This document shows, piece after piece, positions 25,496 through 37,437 of a stretch of DNA of 64,000 nucleotides; the stretch's first letter is position 1; each line of letters starts with the position of its first letter. The position numbers and the translations under genes were made by a program. The stretch is taken from NCBI GenBank assembly GCA_963277665.1, contig OY728165.1, positions 1,153,106,050-1,153,170,049 of the forward strand, in the 5' to 3' direction. This stretch comes from Viscum album. Its lineage: Eukaryota > Streptophyta > Magnoliopsida > Santalales > Viscaceae. Under the pieces are notes generated by a model. The model saw only the letters and a program-made list of their open reading frames with translations. It did not search any database and was not told the origin of the DNA.

Positions 25496-26182
25496 GTGGC
25501 ACTTCCACTCCCAAGTGGGGCAGGGTTAGTTGCTTCAAGAGGAGTGCCAATACGGTCCGAGCCGTCGAGGACTGGGGGATCTCCATTTTTTGGTCATGGT
25601 GGTAGGGATGGAACATGTTCTAGGAAGATCCAGTTCAGTGCACAACCAAAAACTAGTGGTCATCCTCAGGCAGATACTAGACATCTACATGTAGTGGATC
25701 TGTCACCAGTAGGATCAGAGGCAGGACCGTCGACAGTTCGAGGTACCATTCTGATCGTATCTTCTATAGCTACTTATTTTTTTGATACTGGTGCCTCTAT
25801 TTCATTCATTTCTGGACATGTTCTGGAATTTCCGAATCTACCAACTGATTTGATTTCTTTTTCGATGGAGTGGGTGACACCGTTGGGAATGAAGAAGGAG
25901 CAGGGCCTCAGGTGCCCCTCGTGTACACTTTCTATGTCACGAGTTGAGATGGATTGGGACCTCATGGTCTTAAATATGGACCTTTTTGATGTCATAATTG
26001 GAATTTATTGTCTAGTACACTTCCAGGAAAACATCGATTGCTACAGAGAGCGTTTCAGTTTCATGGCACCAGATGGGAGTTGTCAGGTTTTTCATGGAGA
26101 ATGTGATCCACGATCAAGTCGCGCAGGGCCTCCACTCCCAGAGTTGGGAAGTGTTATCTTCCAGTTATCTTCGCTTGTGTGA
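25496..26182 (+). pseudogene. Aspartic protease region of the chromovirus
   Basis: This is the longest uninterrupted piece at the 5' end (228 codons), in the same frame as gag. The active-site motif DTGAS is at 25784-25798, preceded by a hydrophobic strand, and a segment reading DLFDVIIGIY near 25978 matches the second part of the retroviral-type protease fold. The enzyme would cut the Gag-Pol polyprotein. The frame ends at TGA 26180, where the aligned frame continues into pol, so this stop is probably a mutation. Confidence 0.85.
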
Positions 26183-26923
26183 GAGTATGGTCTTTCCATT
26201 GAAGGTGAACAACCTCATGTAGTGAATGAGTTTCCTGAGGTATTCCCTGATGATTTTTCTGGTTTGCCCCCGGAGCGGGATGTGGTGTTTTCGATTGATC
26301 TGGCGCCGTGAACACAACCTATATCTCTTCCCTCTTATCGCATGGCCCCCAAAAAGTTGTGGGAATTAATGATACAACTGTACTACTTAGACTCCAAAGG
26401 ACTCATTCACCCAAGCATCTCTCCTTGGGCCGCTCCTGTGTTGTTTGCAAAAAGGCTGATGGATCCCTCTGGTTGTGCATTGACTACCAGAAGCTGAATA
26501 AGGTAACAGTTAAAAACAAATAAACTTGGCCCATAATAGATGATTTGTTTGATCAGTTGAAGGGGGAAAAGTGGTTCTCAAAGATAGACCTACGTTCAGG
26601 GTACCATCAACTCAGGGTGAGGGAGTCAGATATCCTGAAGATAGCCTTCTGAAGCAGGTACGACCACTTTGAGTATTTGTTCATGCCCTTCGGATTGACC
26701 AATGATCCATCGGTATTTAGGGCACTTCTGAATAGTGTTTTCTATCAGTATCTTGATTCTGTTGTTGTGGTGTTTGTGGATGACATTCTGGTATACTCTT
26801 ACTTTGGGGAGGAACACGAACACCACTTGAGGATCATATTGGGTACATTATGAGATCACCGCCTCTATGAAAAGTTGTCAAAGTTCACTTTCTGGATCAG
26901 AGAGGTGAGATTTCTGGGGGCAT
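26183..26923 (+). pseudogene. Reverse transcriptase region of the chromovirus
   Basis: The gag/protease frame continues through [17 protein letters not shown] (near 26231) up to a frameshift in the A-run near 26450. It then continues in another frame with [28 protein letters not shown] (near 26578), FMPFGLTN (near 26683) and the catalytic FVDD box at 26773-26784. FVDD is the usual gypsy form of YXDD. Stops occur at 26309, 26521, 26650 and about 26850, and a second frameshift lies near 26915. The enzyme would copy element RNA into DNA. Confidence 0.85.
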
Positions 26924-27620
26924 GTGATCTCAGAGCATGGAGTTTCAGTGGACCCTGAGAAAATTAGTGCAGTCATGTCCTGGGAGAAACGGAAGAATGT
27001 GTTCGAGATCGGGAGTTTTCTTTGCTTGGCTGGTTACTACAGGCGATCCATTAGATATTTCTATGAGCTTACTTCACCGATGACTTCCCTCAATCGGAAA
27101 GGGGTGAAGTTTGAATGGTTTCCAGATTGTTAGGCATCGTTCGAGGAGCTCAAGAGGCAGCTGACTACTGCCCCCGTGCAGATTTTGGCAGAGGCTGGAA
27201 AGGGATATGTGGTCTATTGTGATGCTTCAGGTATGGGTCTTGGGTGCGTGATTATGCAGGATGATCATGTGGTCGCGTATGGCTCTCGCCAACTTTCACC
27301 ACATGAAAATAACAGCCCAACCCATGACTTGGAGTTGGAAGTGGTGATGCATGCTTTGAAGACTTGGAATCACAACCTATTTGAGGAGAAGTTTGTGGTA
27401 TACTCTAATCACAAAAGCTTGGCTTATATCTTCTCGCAGAAGGACCTCAACAAGAGGAAACATCGCTGGATCGAGTACTTGCAGGGGTTTGACATTGACA
27501 TTGTATATACCCCAGGAAAGGGTAATGTAGTGGCCGACACATTGAGCAGAAGAGTTCCAGTGCAGGCTTTGAGGAAGTCTAGAGATGTGTGGACATTGAT
27601 GGGTCTCTTTTCTCAGATGC
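26924..27620 (+). pseudogene. RT connection and RNase H region of the chromovirus
   Basis: After the frameshift near 26915 the frame reads LAGYYRRSIRYF (thumb/connection), then a stop at 27131, then the RNase H core: VVYCDASGMGLGCVIMQ (near 27208), YGSRQLSPHE, HDLELEVVMHALKTW, FVVYSNHKSLAYIF (the usual TDH is NH here), and GKGNVVADTLSRR (near 27517). RNase H would remove the RNA template during reverse transcription. Apart from the stop this domain is well preserved. Confidence 0.85.
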
Positions 27621-29122
27621 ATGTGGAGACCAGGGAATACTGTGGAGGGGCATTGTTGGAAAGCGTCCAGTTGACTCCATCCCTATTGGAGTTTATTCAG
27701 CAGGAACAGCCTAGTGATGATCTTTGTCAGCGGTCTAAGCAGTTCCTTCATGGTGGGGATACATCCTCTGATTGGTCGTCGTCTCCCGAGGGCATCTTGT
27801 GCTTCAAGGGTCGTTCAGTAGTGCGATTATCTCTGCGGAAGGTGGTGATGAAAGATAGCCACCAGTCTCAGTGGGTTGTCCATCTGTGTGACACTAAGAT
27901 GAATTATGATGTTCGTCGGCAGTTTTGGTGGCCTGGTATGAGATTGGACATAGCAGAATTTGTTTCAAGATGCTACACATATCAGCAGGTGTAAGCAGAG
28001 CACCAAAGGCCATCCTATTTGTTCCAACCACTACCCATTCCTACTTGGAAGTGGGAAGAGGTCGCCATGGAATTCAATGTTGGCTTACCTCATACACCTA
28101 GGGGTAAGAATGATATTTGGGTGGTGATTAATCGTATGACCTAATAATCCCAGTTCATTCCGATAAAAGATATAACTAAAGTAGATGAGTTGGGCCATTA
28201 TTATCTTCAGGAAGTGGTGATACTACATGGTGTACCATCATATTTTGTCTCAGATAGAGACCCCCGCTTCACTTCTCGATTTTGGGAAGGCCTTCACGTG
28301 GCCTTGGGGTCTCAGATTAAGATGAGCACGACATACCACCCACAGACGGATGGTCAGACAGAGCAGGCAAATCAGATATTGGAGGATATGCTTCATGCAT
28401 GTGTCCTGGAATTTGTAGTTTCTTGGGATAGACATTTGGGATTGGTAGAGTTTGCTTATAATAATAGTTACCATTCCATAATTCAAATGGACCCTTTTTA
28501 GGCACTCTATGGTCGGCCTTGTCGGTCCCCCCTATGTTGGGATGATGTAGGAGAGACTTCACTGTTGGGGGTGAGCCTAGTGCAGGAGACTTCGGAGAAG
28601 GCCAATTTGATCATGCATCGCTTATTGATAGCTCAGAGTCTTCATAAATCTTATGCTGACCAGAGGCTTCGAGACCTAGAGTTTTCTGTGGGTGATAGGG
28701 TATTCTTAAAAGTGGCCCCTCGTCTGGGCCATCGTCGATTGGGGAAGAAAGGTAAGCTGATAACACGGTATGTCGGACCCTTTGAGATCACCAAGCATAT
28801 TTTCAAGGTGGCATAATTTTTGGACGTACCTTCTCAGTTGACGTCTATCCATGATGTCTCTCATGTCTCTCAGTTGAAGAAATACAATCCGGATCCATCC
28901 CATGTGTTGAGTTGGGAAGATCTGGAGATAGAGCCTGACTTGTCTATCGTTGAGAGGCCGGTGAAAATAGTGGACTCCCAAGAGATGATATTTTGAGCAA
29001 TTTCTATTCCTTTAGTTCGAGTTTTATGGCAGTATGGGAATGATACACATGAGACATTGGAGCGAAAGTCATGGGTCGAGGATGAGTACCCATTCTTGTT
29101 TTCCTACCGAGATTCATGTTGA
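27621..29122 (+). pseudogene. Integrase with chromodomain-like C-terminus
   Basis: The frame is the same as RNase H to the end. The HHCC zinc domain (27870-27990) has one cysteine replaced by tyrosine (CYTY). In the DDE core the first aspartate appears replaced by glutamate (GAA at 28070). The second aspartate is at 28253 and the glutamate at 28361, 35 residues apart as expected. Then come a GPF/Y module (RYVGPFEITK near 28768), FHVSQL-like HVSQLKKYNPDPSHV (near 28861), and a tail reading IPLVRVLWQYGN...WVEDEYPFLF. The tail is characteristic of chromovirus chromodomains, which direct insertion into particular chromatin. Stops fall at 27992, 28141, 28144, 28499, 28814 and 28994. Confidence 0.85.
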
Positions 29123-29146
29123 CTTTTCGGGGTGGAAAGTCCATCA

Positions 29147-29159
29147 TTGTGGGGATAAT
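29147..29159 (+). promoter_or_regulatory. Polypurine tract of the chromovirus
   Basis: A TTGTGGGGATAAT tract directly precedes the TG of the right LTR. It is short and interrupted by T, but it is in the required place. Confidence 0.6.
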
Positions 29160-31525
29160 TGTCATGTACAAGACATATTTTAAAGTCATTTTTCATTTAA
29201 TTTACATACTTTCTTTGTTTTGGGGGTTTCCCTAGGTTTTTGGGAGGAATATATGAGTATTCATGAATTGGGGCAAAACGTGAGCCCAATTCCATATTAA
29301 AAAATAAATTTTGTATCTTTTATAAAATTTTCTTTTTTCAACATTATTTGTCCATTAAATTTCTTAATTGACCTCCCATAACCTATTAACACCACCAAGG
29401 TAATTTGGAGAGTTTAGAAATCCATAACCAGGGTTTATTCAGGTTTTTAACTAAGGGGTTGGGTCTGCCCGAAAGCCCAATTCCTATTTTAAAAATAAAA
29501 TTTCATTTAGTTATAAAATATTTAATATTTGGGATTTTTTGGAGATTCAAAGTCTCACCAAAGTCCAATTAACCCAGCCGCACGTCGGAACTCTCTCCCA
29601 CCTCTTTGGAGCAATGGATAATCAATATTTGGTGACGAACTTCATAGGGCTCCTCAAATCTACCATATTTAAAGAGGTAAAGTATTTATTTCATAACTCT
29701 CTCAATTATCAATCTTTTTACTCCCTTAGAGTTCCTAAATTATATAATACTTCTTTTTCGAACGTAACCTAAATTTAGGCACTTTTAAATTTCAGATACT
29801 GGTGTTTTGGAGTGATTAATTCAAGATACTTCATGTAAATGTGCCCTTTTCTTTCCTCTCTCAAATTACTTTGTGTTTAACTCATTGTTCTTAGGGTTTT
29901 TTGTCTTTTATAATTGAGTTTAATAATGTCCAAAAACTAGGATTTCGAACCTATGGTTTAACTTTGGGCTTTCTTGGCCATTTTGTGTGGTTTTAGGTTT
30001 GATCTAGTTCTATCTTGGTGCGGTAGGGGTGCGATTTGATTTTCGCACGGAGATTCAAGGGTATTTGTTAATTTTGTAGGTCATTCCATTGTGTGTACAA
30101 TTTTTGTGAATTATCTTTCTGATTTAATGGTTCCTTAATGTTTATTTCACTTGAATGTTTCTGTAAAAATTTGTTTTAGTTTAATTTATAATGAAAATGA
30201 ATTTTAAGTTCCAATTTTTTTTGAAATTGGGGGGTTTTCATTCAAATCATTTATTGGTTAATTGTGGGATGCCCCATTAATGAATTGTTTGTTTAATTAA
30301 AGGGTGTTTAACTGAAATTTTGTTTTATTAACTTACAAGTGTTAACATAGTGTGAAAGGTGGATATGTTAAAGAGCTTTGGGTGAAAAACAATGTGATGT
30401 TTTGAGAGGTTGTTTTATTGGAAATAAAATTGTTTTATTTTGTGTTTTAAATGGTATAAATGTGTGTAGCTACTGTACAACTTGTTTGTGACCAATACTG
30501 ATATTTTATATGAGAAAGGATGTGTGTTGTTTGCTGAAATTGTTTGAGCGCAAAAAGGGGAATCCCGGGTACCTAGGTGGGGCGGATTTGTACTAGTACA
30601 GCTAGTGGATCAGATGGGTTTTGTCCCTATACCACTTAGCATATGGATAAAGACAACTCTAACTAAACTATTTGGATGATGATTGGGGACCACTATGTTT
30701 TTGGTATGTTACCTACTAGTGGCTCGTGCACGAGAACATATTTTTCTATTGTTTCTCTACACCGAGGTACGAGGTACATTGGGCCCGAGACAACCTAGTT
30801 CTTAGGGGTGTTCCTGATTTTGATTCTCATTGGATTTGTGGTATTTACCCTTGTTGTGGGTTTTTTTCAGTACTTTATAGTAGCTGATATTTCTATTTAA
30901 TTTTCTAACATTCTGAAATTCTTGGATTGAAAACTGTTTTCATTTGAATGTTTCATTTCATTAAATTTTAACATTGTTTCACCTTGTGTATTAAAATTGC
31001 ATGTTTTGTTCACATTGTATTGCATGCTATTTAGAATCATATGGTGGTATCCTAATGGGCTTAGGATCACACCCTACTTATACCCCTTGGGTGTTAGTAT
31101 ACCTTCTTATGCTTGACTCATGTAAAGGGAAGGCTAAGGGTGATAGAGGTTCGAGATGTTAGTCCCCATCGTTGGGGCAGAGTTGTGGGGACCGCTTGCG
31201 GGTGATGATCCCCTTGTCATGTGGAGTCCATGGGGATATCTTTATGTTGTCATTATTTGTTTTTAGACCACTTTTAGTATATTTAATCATATGTTTTCAG
31301 ATCTGGTTTTGTTAAGAATTGTTTAGCATGAAAATTTCCGATTCTAATAATTGATTGTTTTTTTTATGATTTATGCTTTCATACTCAGGTAAATCATTCC
31401 CAAACCATATTTGTTTGATACCCGGGCACTTGTGCCAGACCGTGGGGATAGGGAATTCCCTTCGGGCCTTTCCACAGGCCGAGTTTGGTGCTGTTAATGG
31501 TGGAGACCAGATCCGGTTCGTGACA
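29160..31525 (+). repeat. 3' LTR of the 9.7-kb chromovirus
   Basis: It begins TGTCATGTACAAGACATATT and ends GATCCGGTTCGTGACA. It matches the 5' LTR along its full length, including GAGCCCAATTCC, CCCGGGTACCTAGGTGGGGC (left 23229, right 30565) and the CATACTC(G/A)GGTAAAT block near the end. Confidence 0.9.
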
Positions 31526-32783
31526 CAATCATAGCTCCAAGAATTGGAATATTGGCATTTACATGAAATATGGTATCTCAGTAACCTTTTAGGTGTAACA
31601 TCATTTTCAATGAACTACTTATTGAATCCATCTTGAATTATTCAGTTCATTTAAACATTCAAAGCTAGATCCATTCAATTATTAATAGTTTACCAACGTA
31701 ACAACCACATTCAAAAACATTCCTCATTATCATTACTCAACTATTTAAAATTAAACCTCTTATTATATTTGTTTCCAATTTCAATCAAGATTTACATTAT
31801 AAACTAAGAAATCATATATACCATCCTATATAAAAAAATAGTCAACAATATATGATAAATTACAAATTTATTTATCCAGTTAAAAAATTTAGTATGTTAA
31901 TTTCATTGCGATCTAGAGGGATAAAACATTATAACTCTACTATTTCACGTAAAAGAATTGGAAGTCCATGGATTCCCTACCTCAAATGGTTTTTTAAATT
32001 CATTTCATGATAACGTCTAATAGAGCATATCCTGATCGCCACCCATGGAATACCGCATCCACCTGAGGATGTAGAGACACCACCACACAAACTAAAACCC
32101 AAGAAAACACTATTTTATGAATGGAGAACACTTTCCAAAAAATGGATTGGAGGAACGGATGGAGATGATCCCCAAATAATGAAAGTAGAAAAAAACCTAT
32201 ACCTACGATAGACTGGCACTTTCTAGTTACACTAAAATAGGTGGTGCCCATTCAATAAGATGAAACTCCAGGGAAGACATGATCCAAGGATTCAACACTA
32301 TGCATGTCTCCTAAAAGAAAAATGGAATGGTTTGAAATTATTACACCATTTAATAATAAGGATGAATAATGGATAGATACATCTCATCCCTTTATATGTT
32401 TTAATACTGCAGTGGTTTAAGATACACTAGATTTTCCATTATGATAGGATCTGTCAAAGATCAGGTGTTTTGATCAGTTATATTCTTCTCGAATATTATA
32501 AAAAATAGGTTATGAGTTATAGAGTTTTAATCATCCTTATATCCCTTAATAGAATTCTTTTAATGCAGTTTATGTAAAAGGGAACATCAAATGTGTGAAA
32601 TTATTTGAAATTTTGAGAAACCTAAAAATTCAAAAAGGAAATGAAATCATTTCGTGACATCATATCATGGAACATTTTATAAAATGTAGAAAATTGATTG
32701 GGAGAAGTCACCATGACCTCCCATAATAGCTCAAACACCATATTTTAGCAATGGACTAGACCTGAGAGGTCCGAGACATTACA
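31526..32783 (-). repeat. LTR-like block, second half
   Basis: This is the continuation of 20572-21825 after the chromovirus insertion. Read on the minus strand from 32783 it starts TGTAATGTCTCGGACC, typical of a gypsy LTR start, and carries a possible TATA box near 32385-32400 (minus-strand ACATATAAAGGG). The short frame at 32000-32251 (minus) is within it and not a supported gene. Confidence 0.4.
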
Positions 32784-32868
32784 ATTTCACTATACTGAAT
32801 GTGATTAGTTTAATTGGATAGGTTTTGGTAAGTAATTCCATCTAATAATATGAATAATGAGGGATAAT

Positions 32869-33090
32869 ATATTTCTAGAGGTAAAATGGAAGGATGGTGA
32901 ATCTATTGGTACCTATCAAAATTATTTTAAAGAATATGATTAGAATGCATTTAGTTTATTTATCCTCAATGAAATAAAAATTCAACTATTCTTTGATTTC
33001 ATAAAACCATGTTTTCAATACTTATTGGATATACATGACTTTATAATCTATAAAGAATTCATTCATTGTGCACTAAATTTAGAATGGTAA
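32869..33090 (+). pseudogene. Degenerate gypsy gag fragment
   Basis: The frame reads KDGESIGTYQNYFKEYD, a stop, then NAFSLFILNEIKIQLFFDFI and a few more codons ending YKEFIHCALNLEW. The layout follows the gag middle at 2740-2940 of the first element (NVAKYKSAITWLV... RFIDGLNQFL... SYEDIFSCAIKREN), though the residues have diverged. No start or zinc knuckle is found near it. It may belong to the older long-LTR element whose LTR follows from about 34.6 kb. Confidence 0.5.
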
Positions 33091-34600
33091 ATTTGATATT
33101 TAGACAATTACCGTGGTTTTGATAATAAAATTAAGAATTAATATCATTAGAACATTAAAAAATCACATTATGGGATGAATTTTCATTCACCAACATCCTA
33201 TATGTGTGAGAACATGAACTTATGTGAATTAATGAAATCAAAATGGATATTATATATTTGTAATGGTTACCAGTCGAGTAAATGAATTTTAATGTTTTTT
33301 GTTGAAGCTTTTCAATGAACTTAAAGAGAGAGATCATCAAAACCAACCACACAAACTCTAGGGTTTCGAATAAAAATATTATGGTCATTATTAAAATAAT
33401 TTCCCTAATCCATAGTCTAATGAAGATGGTGAACCAAAAAAAATTAAGATAAAGGAAAAATGGAATATTTAAATAATCAGACAACTTGAGTGAATAATGA
33501 TAATTATGGATCTTCATTGTTGTGAATTTCATGATGGATTTTTCTATAAATACATTATTTGAAAATATAAATATGTATACATTAGTGAAATGTTATGTTG
33601 TTATTAACATTTTTTCACTCAAAACATTGATTATAGAATAGGAAAATCAAATTTGATATTTTGAATAAACATTTTTTCATATATCAGTGCAAGTACGAAC
33701 ATGAATTTCCCATTGAAATATTCCTAGATAATATATAACATTATTTAAGGAATAAAAATTGATTTATCTATTGGATACCCATATATTTTCAATTTGAATT
33801 ATTGCAAATGACTGGGATTTTAATTAGTTGAATATTTTACTTTATTTTTGTTATATATATAATTAAAGGATTTGATATCAATTCACTGAAATCATTCAGA
33901 ATCAATTTGGGGAAAATTAAATTTTAAAGAACCATAAGGAGAACTATTTATATAATGAATTAAATAAAACTGAAAATGAAATAGTATATGTTGTTCTAAC
34001 TATTTTCATTTTGGTAAATATTTAGTGTCCAAATTAATAAGATATAGATCTTATGATGGTTTTAGTTATTATTGAATGAAAAAAATTATCATGAATATTA
34101 ACATCCTAGATTATGAGATGTAGATGAAATTTATCAAATAACAAACAATGAATGGAATTATTATTATGATATATTTGAAATTCAAGATGTTGATATTTGG
34201 GTCTCTTTGACATGATTTCTGATATCAGGATTGTTTCATATTGGTTGGTGCTTCCACCAAATCACTCTCATGTTCATGGTGTGTCCATGTATCTCTACAG
34301 ACTAAGTAAATATGTGATCTCAAACATCTAATATGCTAAAATTAAATACCAATGGGGAATTATATTTGTTAAGAGAATCCTCCAATAAAATATTCTAGAT
34401 TGTAGAGTGATTATGCTATGAAATTAGACTACTCATTGATTAACAAATTTTGGTGAATTAATAGAAAAAATCTATATATGATCCCGATGGAGTAAAGAGG
34501 AAGAAGTATCTAAAAACTAGCTTCAATGTGATAGAAATTTTAGGCTGACATTAAATATAAGTGGTATATAATGTTACACTATGATATTTTATGAAATATA
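33091..34600. other. AT-rich DNA without recognisable gene
   Basis: I see no domain in any frame. The minus-strand frame at 33155-33532 (125 codons) is hydrophobic and low in complexity with no motif that I recognise, and it is probably a chance frame. The region may be the decayed interior of the older long-LTR element. Confidence 0.4.
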
Positions 34601-36501
34601 TTATTTTTCAAAAAAATTAATCTCTTCGATAGCTTGTGTGACATGAAACACTATGTTTAAACAAAATGTGACATTCTATTAAACTATAATAATTTTATAT
34701 GATAATTATCGCCTTTCCTATTGGATAGAGGGTATTAATATGATTTATCATATTTTTAAAATATATGGTTTATTAATTCCTTTCAAATGAATTATTTTGT
34801 TAATAATTAATTTTATATGAAATTAAAAACCATTCAAAAATAAAAATTTCTTTTCATGAGAAAAATAATATTTTGTGAATAAATAATTTTATGTCAAAAA
34901 ATAAAATAAATAAAATTTGGTAAATGGTTTCAACGAAATTTATATATCATATAATCAATAAATTGTTTTATCATTCATGATATATGATTACTTGGCATGG
35001 TATAAGGATATGTCGAGTTTTTCATTTAAAAAATTATTTATCTAAAAGGATAGTTGTTCTCAATTTTCACACTTATATTATATAATTATTTTACAATTAG
35101 ATAAAAATTAAAGAAAATAACTTCACTAATTAAATTACAATATAAAAATTTTCATATATTTAATTATTTGGCATTATCTTAAATGATTATAGTTTTGATT
35201 AATAATGATGAATATTAGTTTTAATTAATAATTTTCACTTTGGATAATGATTTTTTAAAAATATATTTTTTATATGGGTTAATAAATAAAAACATTTAAA
35301 TTATATTTTTATTATTATAATTTAGTCCATTTTAATAAATTTCAATTATAGTGTTGATGTATAATCATTATAAACTTAAGAAGTGTTTCTCTTTTCGAAT
35401 CTAATTAGCTTTATTCCTCCTCATTAGATTTTATATTGTATGCATACATTTATCTATGTGGAATTTTATAAAATTTCATCAAAATTTATAATCAATATAA
35501 TTAATATTATATAATAATTTATACATGATTTTTTAACATATTTAATTATATGAAGAGAAAATATTAATTAACATGGTTATAATACGAACAGGTTTACCAG
35601 GGGTTAAACTAAAATAATAAGGATAAAAAATGAACCAAAACGTGTATAATTCCAATTTTATGGTCATATATTAACCTAATTACTTATAAGTTTCAACTAT
35701 TACCCATTTATTAGGATGTTTCATTTGGGAAACATGGGTGTAATTCATTATTTGAAAATATTCCAAGCATTTCCTCCCACCCACTTATAAACGGCCAACA
35801 CATATCATCTTCTCTATACAATTCATTAGAAAATGATTTAAAAATTACAATGAAAATACCTTATTTACTTTGATATCCATGACATAGTGCCATATTTTCT
35901 ATATTAAAAAAATCCAATGAAGGGTTAGAGTGTTAACCTAAGTAGGTTGTATAAAAAAGTGGAATCATTCTTGACTAAGCGTTTCTATTGTATTTTGTCT
36001 TCTACATACATAAAATATACCCATGTCATGATGATATAATAAAATAATTATAACCCAAATATTTATATGTTATTATTTTATACTAATTATCTTAATCAAT
36101 CTCCTCCACCCTCAAATATGATACAAATACATCTATCGGTTGTATGATAGACAACATCCTTGCGAACTGGAATAATTCTTTTACCATCAATGATTCTCAC
36201 ATATTAAAATAATGATGGATTTAAATGATATATATGATATTTATGAAATAACTTTACCTCTATAATTATAATACCACATTTTAATTTTTACCTACCAACC
36301 CATTGGAAATTAACAATATCACTCGTGTGTTTGGTGGAATACCACCATGCGAACCAATGTGATGTGTTATTAATTTCATTATTACATGGATTGTAATATG
36401 TATTGATTAAATTAATTTTTATTATATTTATAAAATATTTTTAAATTAAAATTATGTTATCACATGTACCTTATTACTTTCAAATCATTGGGATATGTGT
36501 T
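34600..36501 (+). repeat. Old long LTR, left part, interrupted by the copia element
   Basis: The promoter region near 35760-35800 (AAGCATTTCCTCCCACCCAC then TATAAACGG at 35786) matches the promoter context of the first element's LTR at 5875-5910. Downstream at 36118-36370 are several TGCGAAC-type motifs at positions comparable to the GTGCGTAC repeats. I could not place the LTR start; 34600 is approximate. The LTR resumes after the copia element at 49079. Confidence 0.55.
36497..36501. repeat. Target-site duplication of the copia element, left copy
   Basis: GTGTT here is repeated exactly at 49079-49083 on the far side of the copia element. The exact 5-bp match confirms both ends of the element. 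Confidence 0.8.
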
Positions 36502-36789
36502 TGTTATGTCAAAAAGGATTTCCTTATGACATTTCCATTCCTTCTTTGTTTGGAAAATCACAAACACCTTTTCATAATGCAAATCTGGCTATACCCTATA
36601 TTTTCCTTCTGTAAGGAAAATTTCCTTACCCAAGGAAATCAACCCTTACCTAGATTTCATTGCTCATAATATAATTTTTCTTCAGAATAATGATCAGATT
36701 CATATCTAAAACCTTGGAATCATATAATACATAGATATCATGCATTATGTTTTAGGATCTGAATTCCGGTTACGATCTTTTATGAAGTT

Positions 36790-37170
36790 CAACTCGAAAT
36801 TCTGATTATGAACTTTTATAATGTTCTAACTACGAATTCTGATGATGATTTCTGATTATGAATTCTCATTATGAATTCAGATGAATGCTTCAGATTACAA
36901 ATTATCATTATGAATTCTGATGATGAATTATGATTACGAATTCTCATTTTGAATTCTGATGAAGAATTCTGATTACGAATTCTCATTATGAATTCTGATG
37001 ATAAATTTTGATTATGAATTCTCATTTCAAATTCTGATGATGAATTCTAATTACAAATTCTTATTATGAGTTTTGATGAAGAATTATGATTACAAATTAT
37101 CATTACGAATTTTGATGATGAATTCTAATTACGAATTCTGATGAACAATTATGATTATGAATCCTCATTA
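36790..37170 (+). repeat. 13-bp/39-bp tandem repeat with GAATTC cores in the 5' LTR
   Basis: The block is built from 13-mers such as GAATTCTGATTAC, GAATTCTCATTAT and GAATTCTGATGAT. They are often arranged as 39-bp trios, and many contain GAATTC. Because 13-mer trios keep the frame, the minus strand reads as a repeated peptide (NQNSSSEF type) over 36816-37025. The array lies about 260 bases upstream of the TATA box. Confidence 0.9.
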
Positions 37171-37427
37171 AGAATTCCTTAGAAAAATAGAAACTGAATA
37201 TCTTTGAACTATAGACTACGAATTCATTTTTTAACTATACTCCGAACTTTCATTTTTATCATTCTAAATATATGTTTTGGTTATTCTTACATTTGTTATA
37301 TTATAAAATGATATATTTCATTAGGTTATTAACTAAAAATTGTTTGAGTGACACATGTATAGGTCCCTATGAATTTCAAGTAAGAATTTGACAGTTGGAG
37401 GAGGGAGCCGACAGTTGGAGCTTTTAC

Positions 37428-37437
37428 TATAAATAGG
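37428..37437 (+). promoter_or_regulatory. TATA box of the copia 5' LTR
   Basis: TATAAATAGG follows the paired GACAGTTGGAG motifs. The 3' LTR has TATAAATA at 48249-48256 after the paired ACCATTGGAG motifs. The conserved arrangement supports a core promoter with transcription starting about 30 bases downstream. Confidence 0.65.

Larger units (their letters stand above)
21826..31525 (+). mobile_element. Ty3/gypsy chromovirus, Tekay/Del-like, complete but decayed (9.7 kb)
   Basis: Both LTRs, primer site, gag, protease, reverse transcriptase, RNase H, integrase, a chromodomain-like C-terminus and the polypurine tract are all present in canonical gypsy order. The two LTRs are each 2366 bp as bounded here. 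The open frames are interrupted by many stops and at least two frameshifts, so the copy is dead. The Tekay/Del assignment is an inference from the long LTRs, the tRNA-Met primer site and the C-terminal chromodomain. A near-matching 5-bp target duplication flanks the element. It lies inside an older LTR-like block. Confidence 0.9.

Noticed and set aside
33155..33532. 125-codon hydrophobic minus-strand frame
   Set aside because: AT-driven Ile/Phe/Leu composition without motifs, in decayed repeat DNA. Probably chance.
36816..37025. Minus-strand open frame encoding a repeated NQNSSSEF-like peptide
   Set aside because: It follows from the 13-bp tandem array, whose 39-bp trios keep a frame open. 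No promoter, start context or non-repeat protein part is seen. The frame at 47602-47910 is rejected for the same reason.
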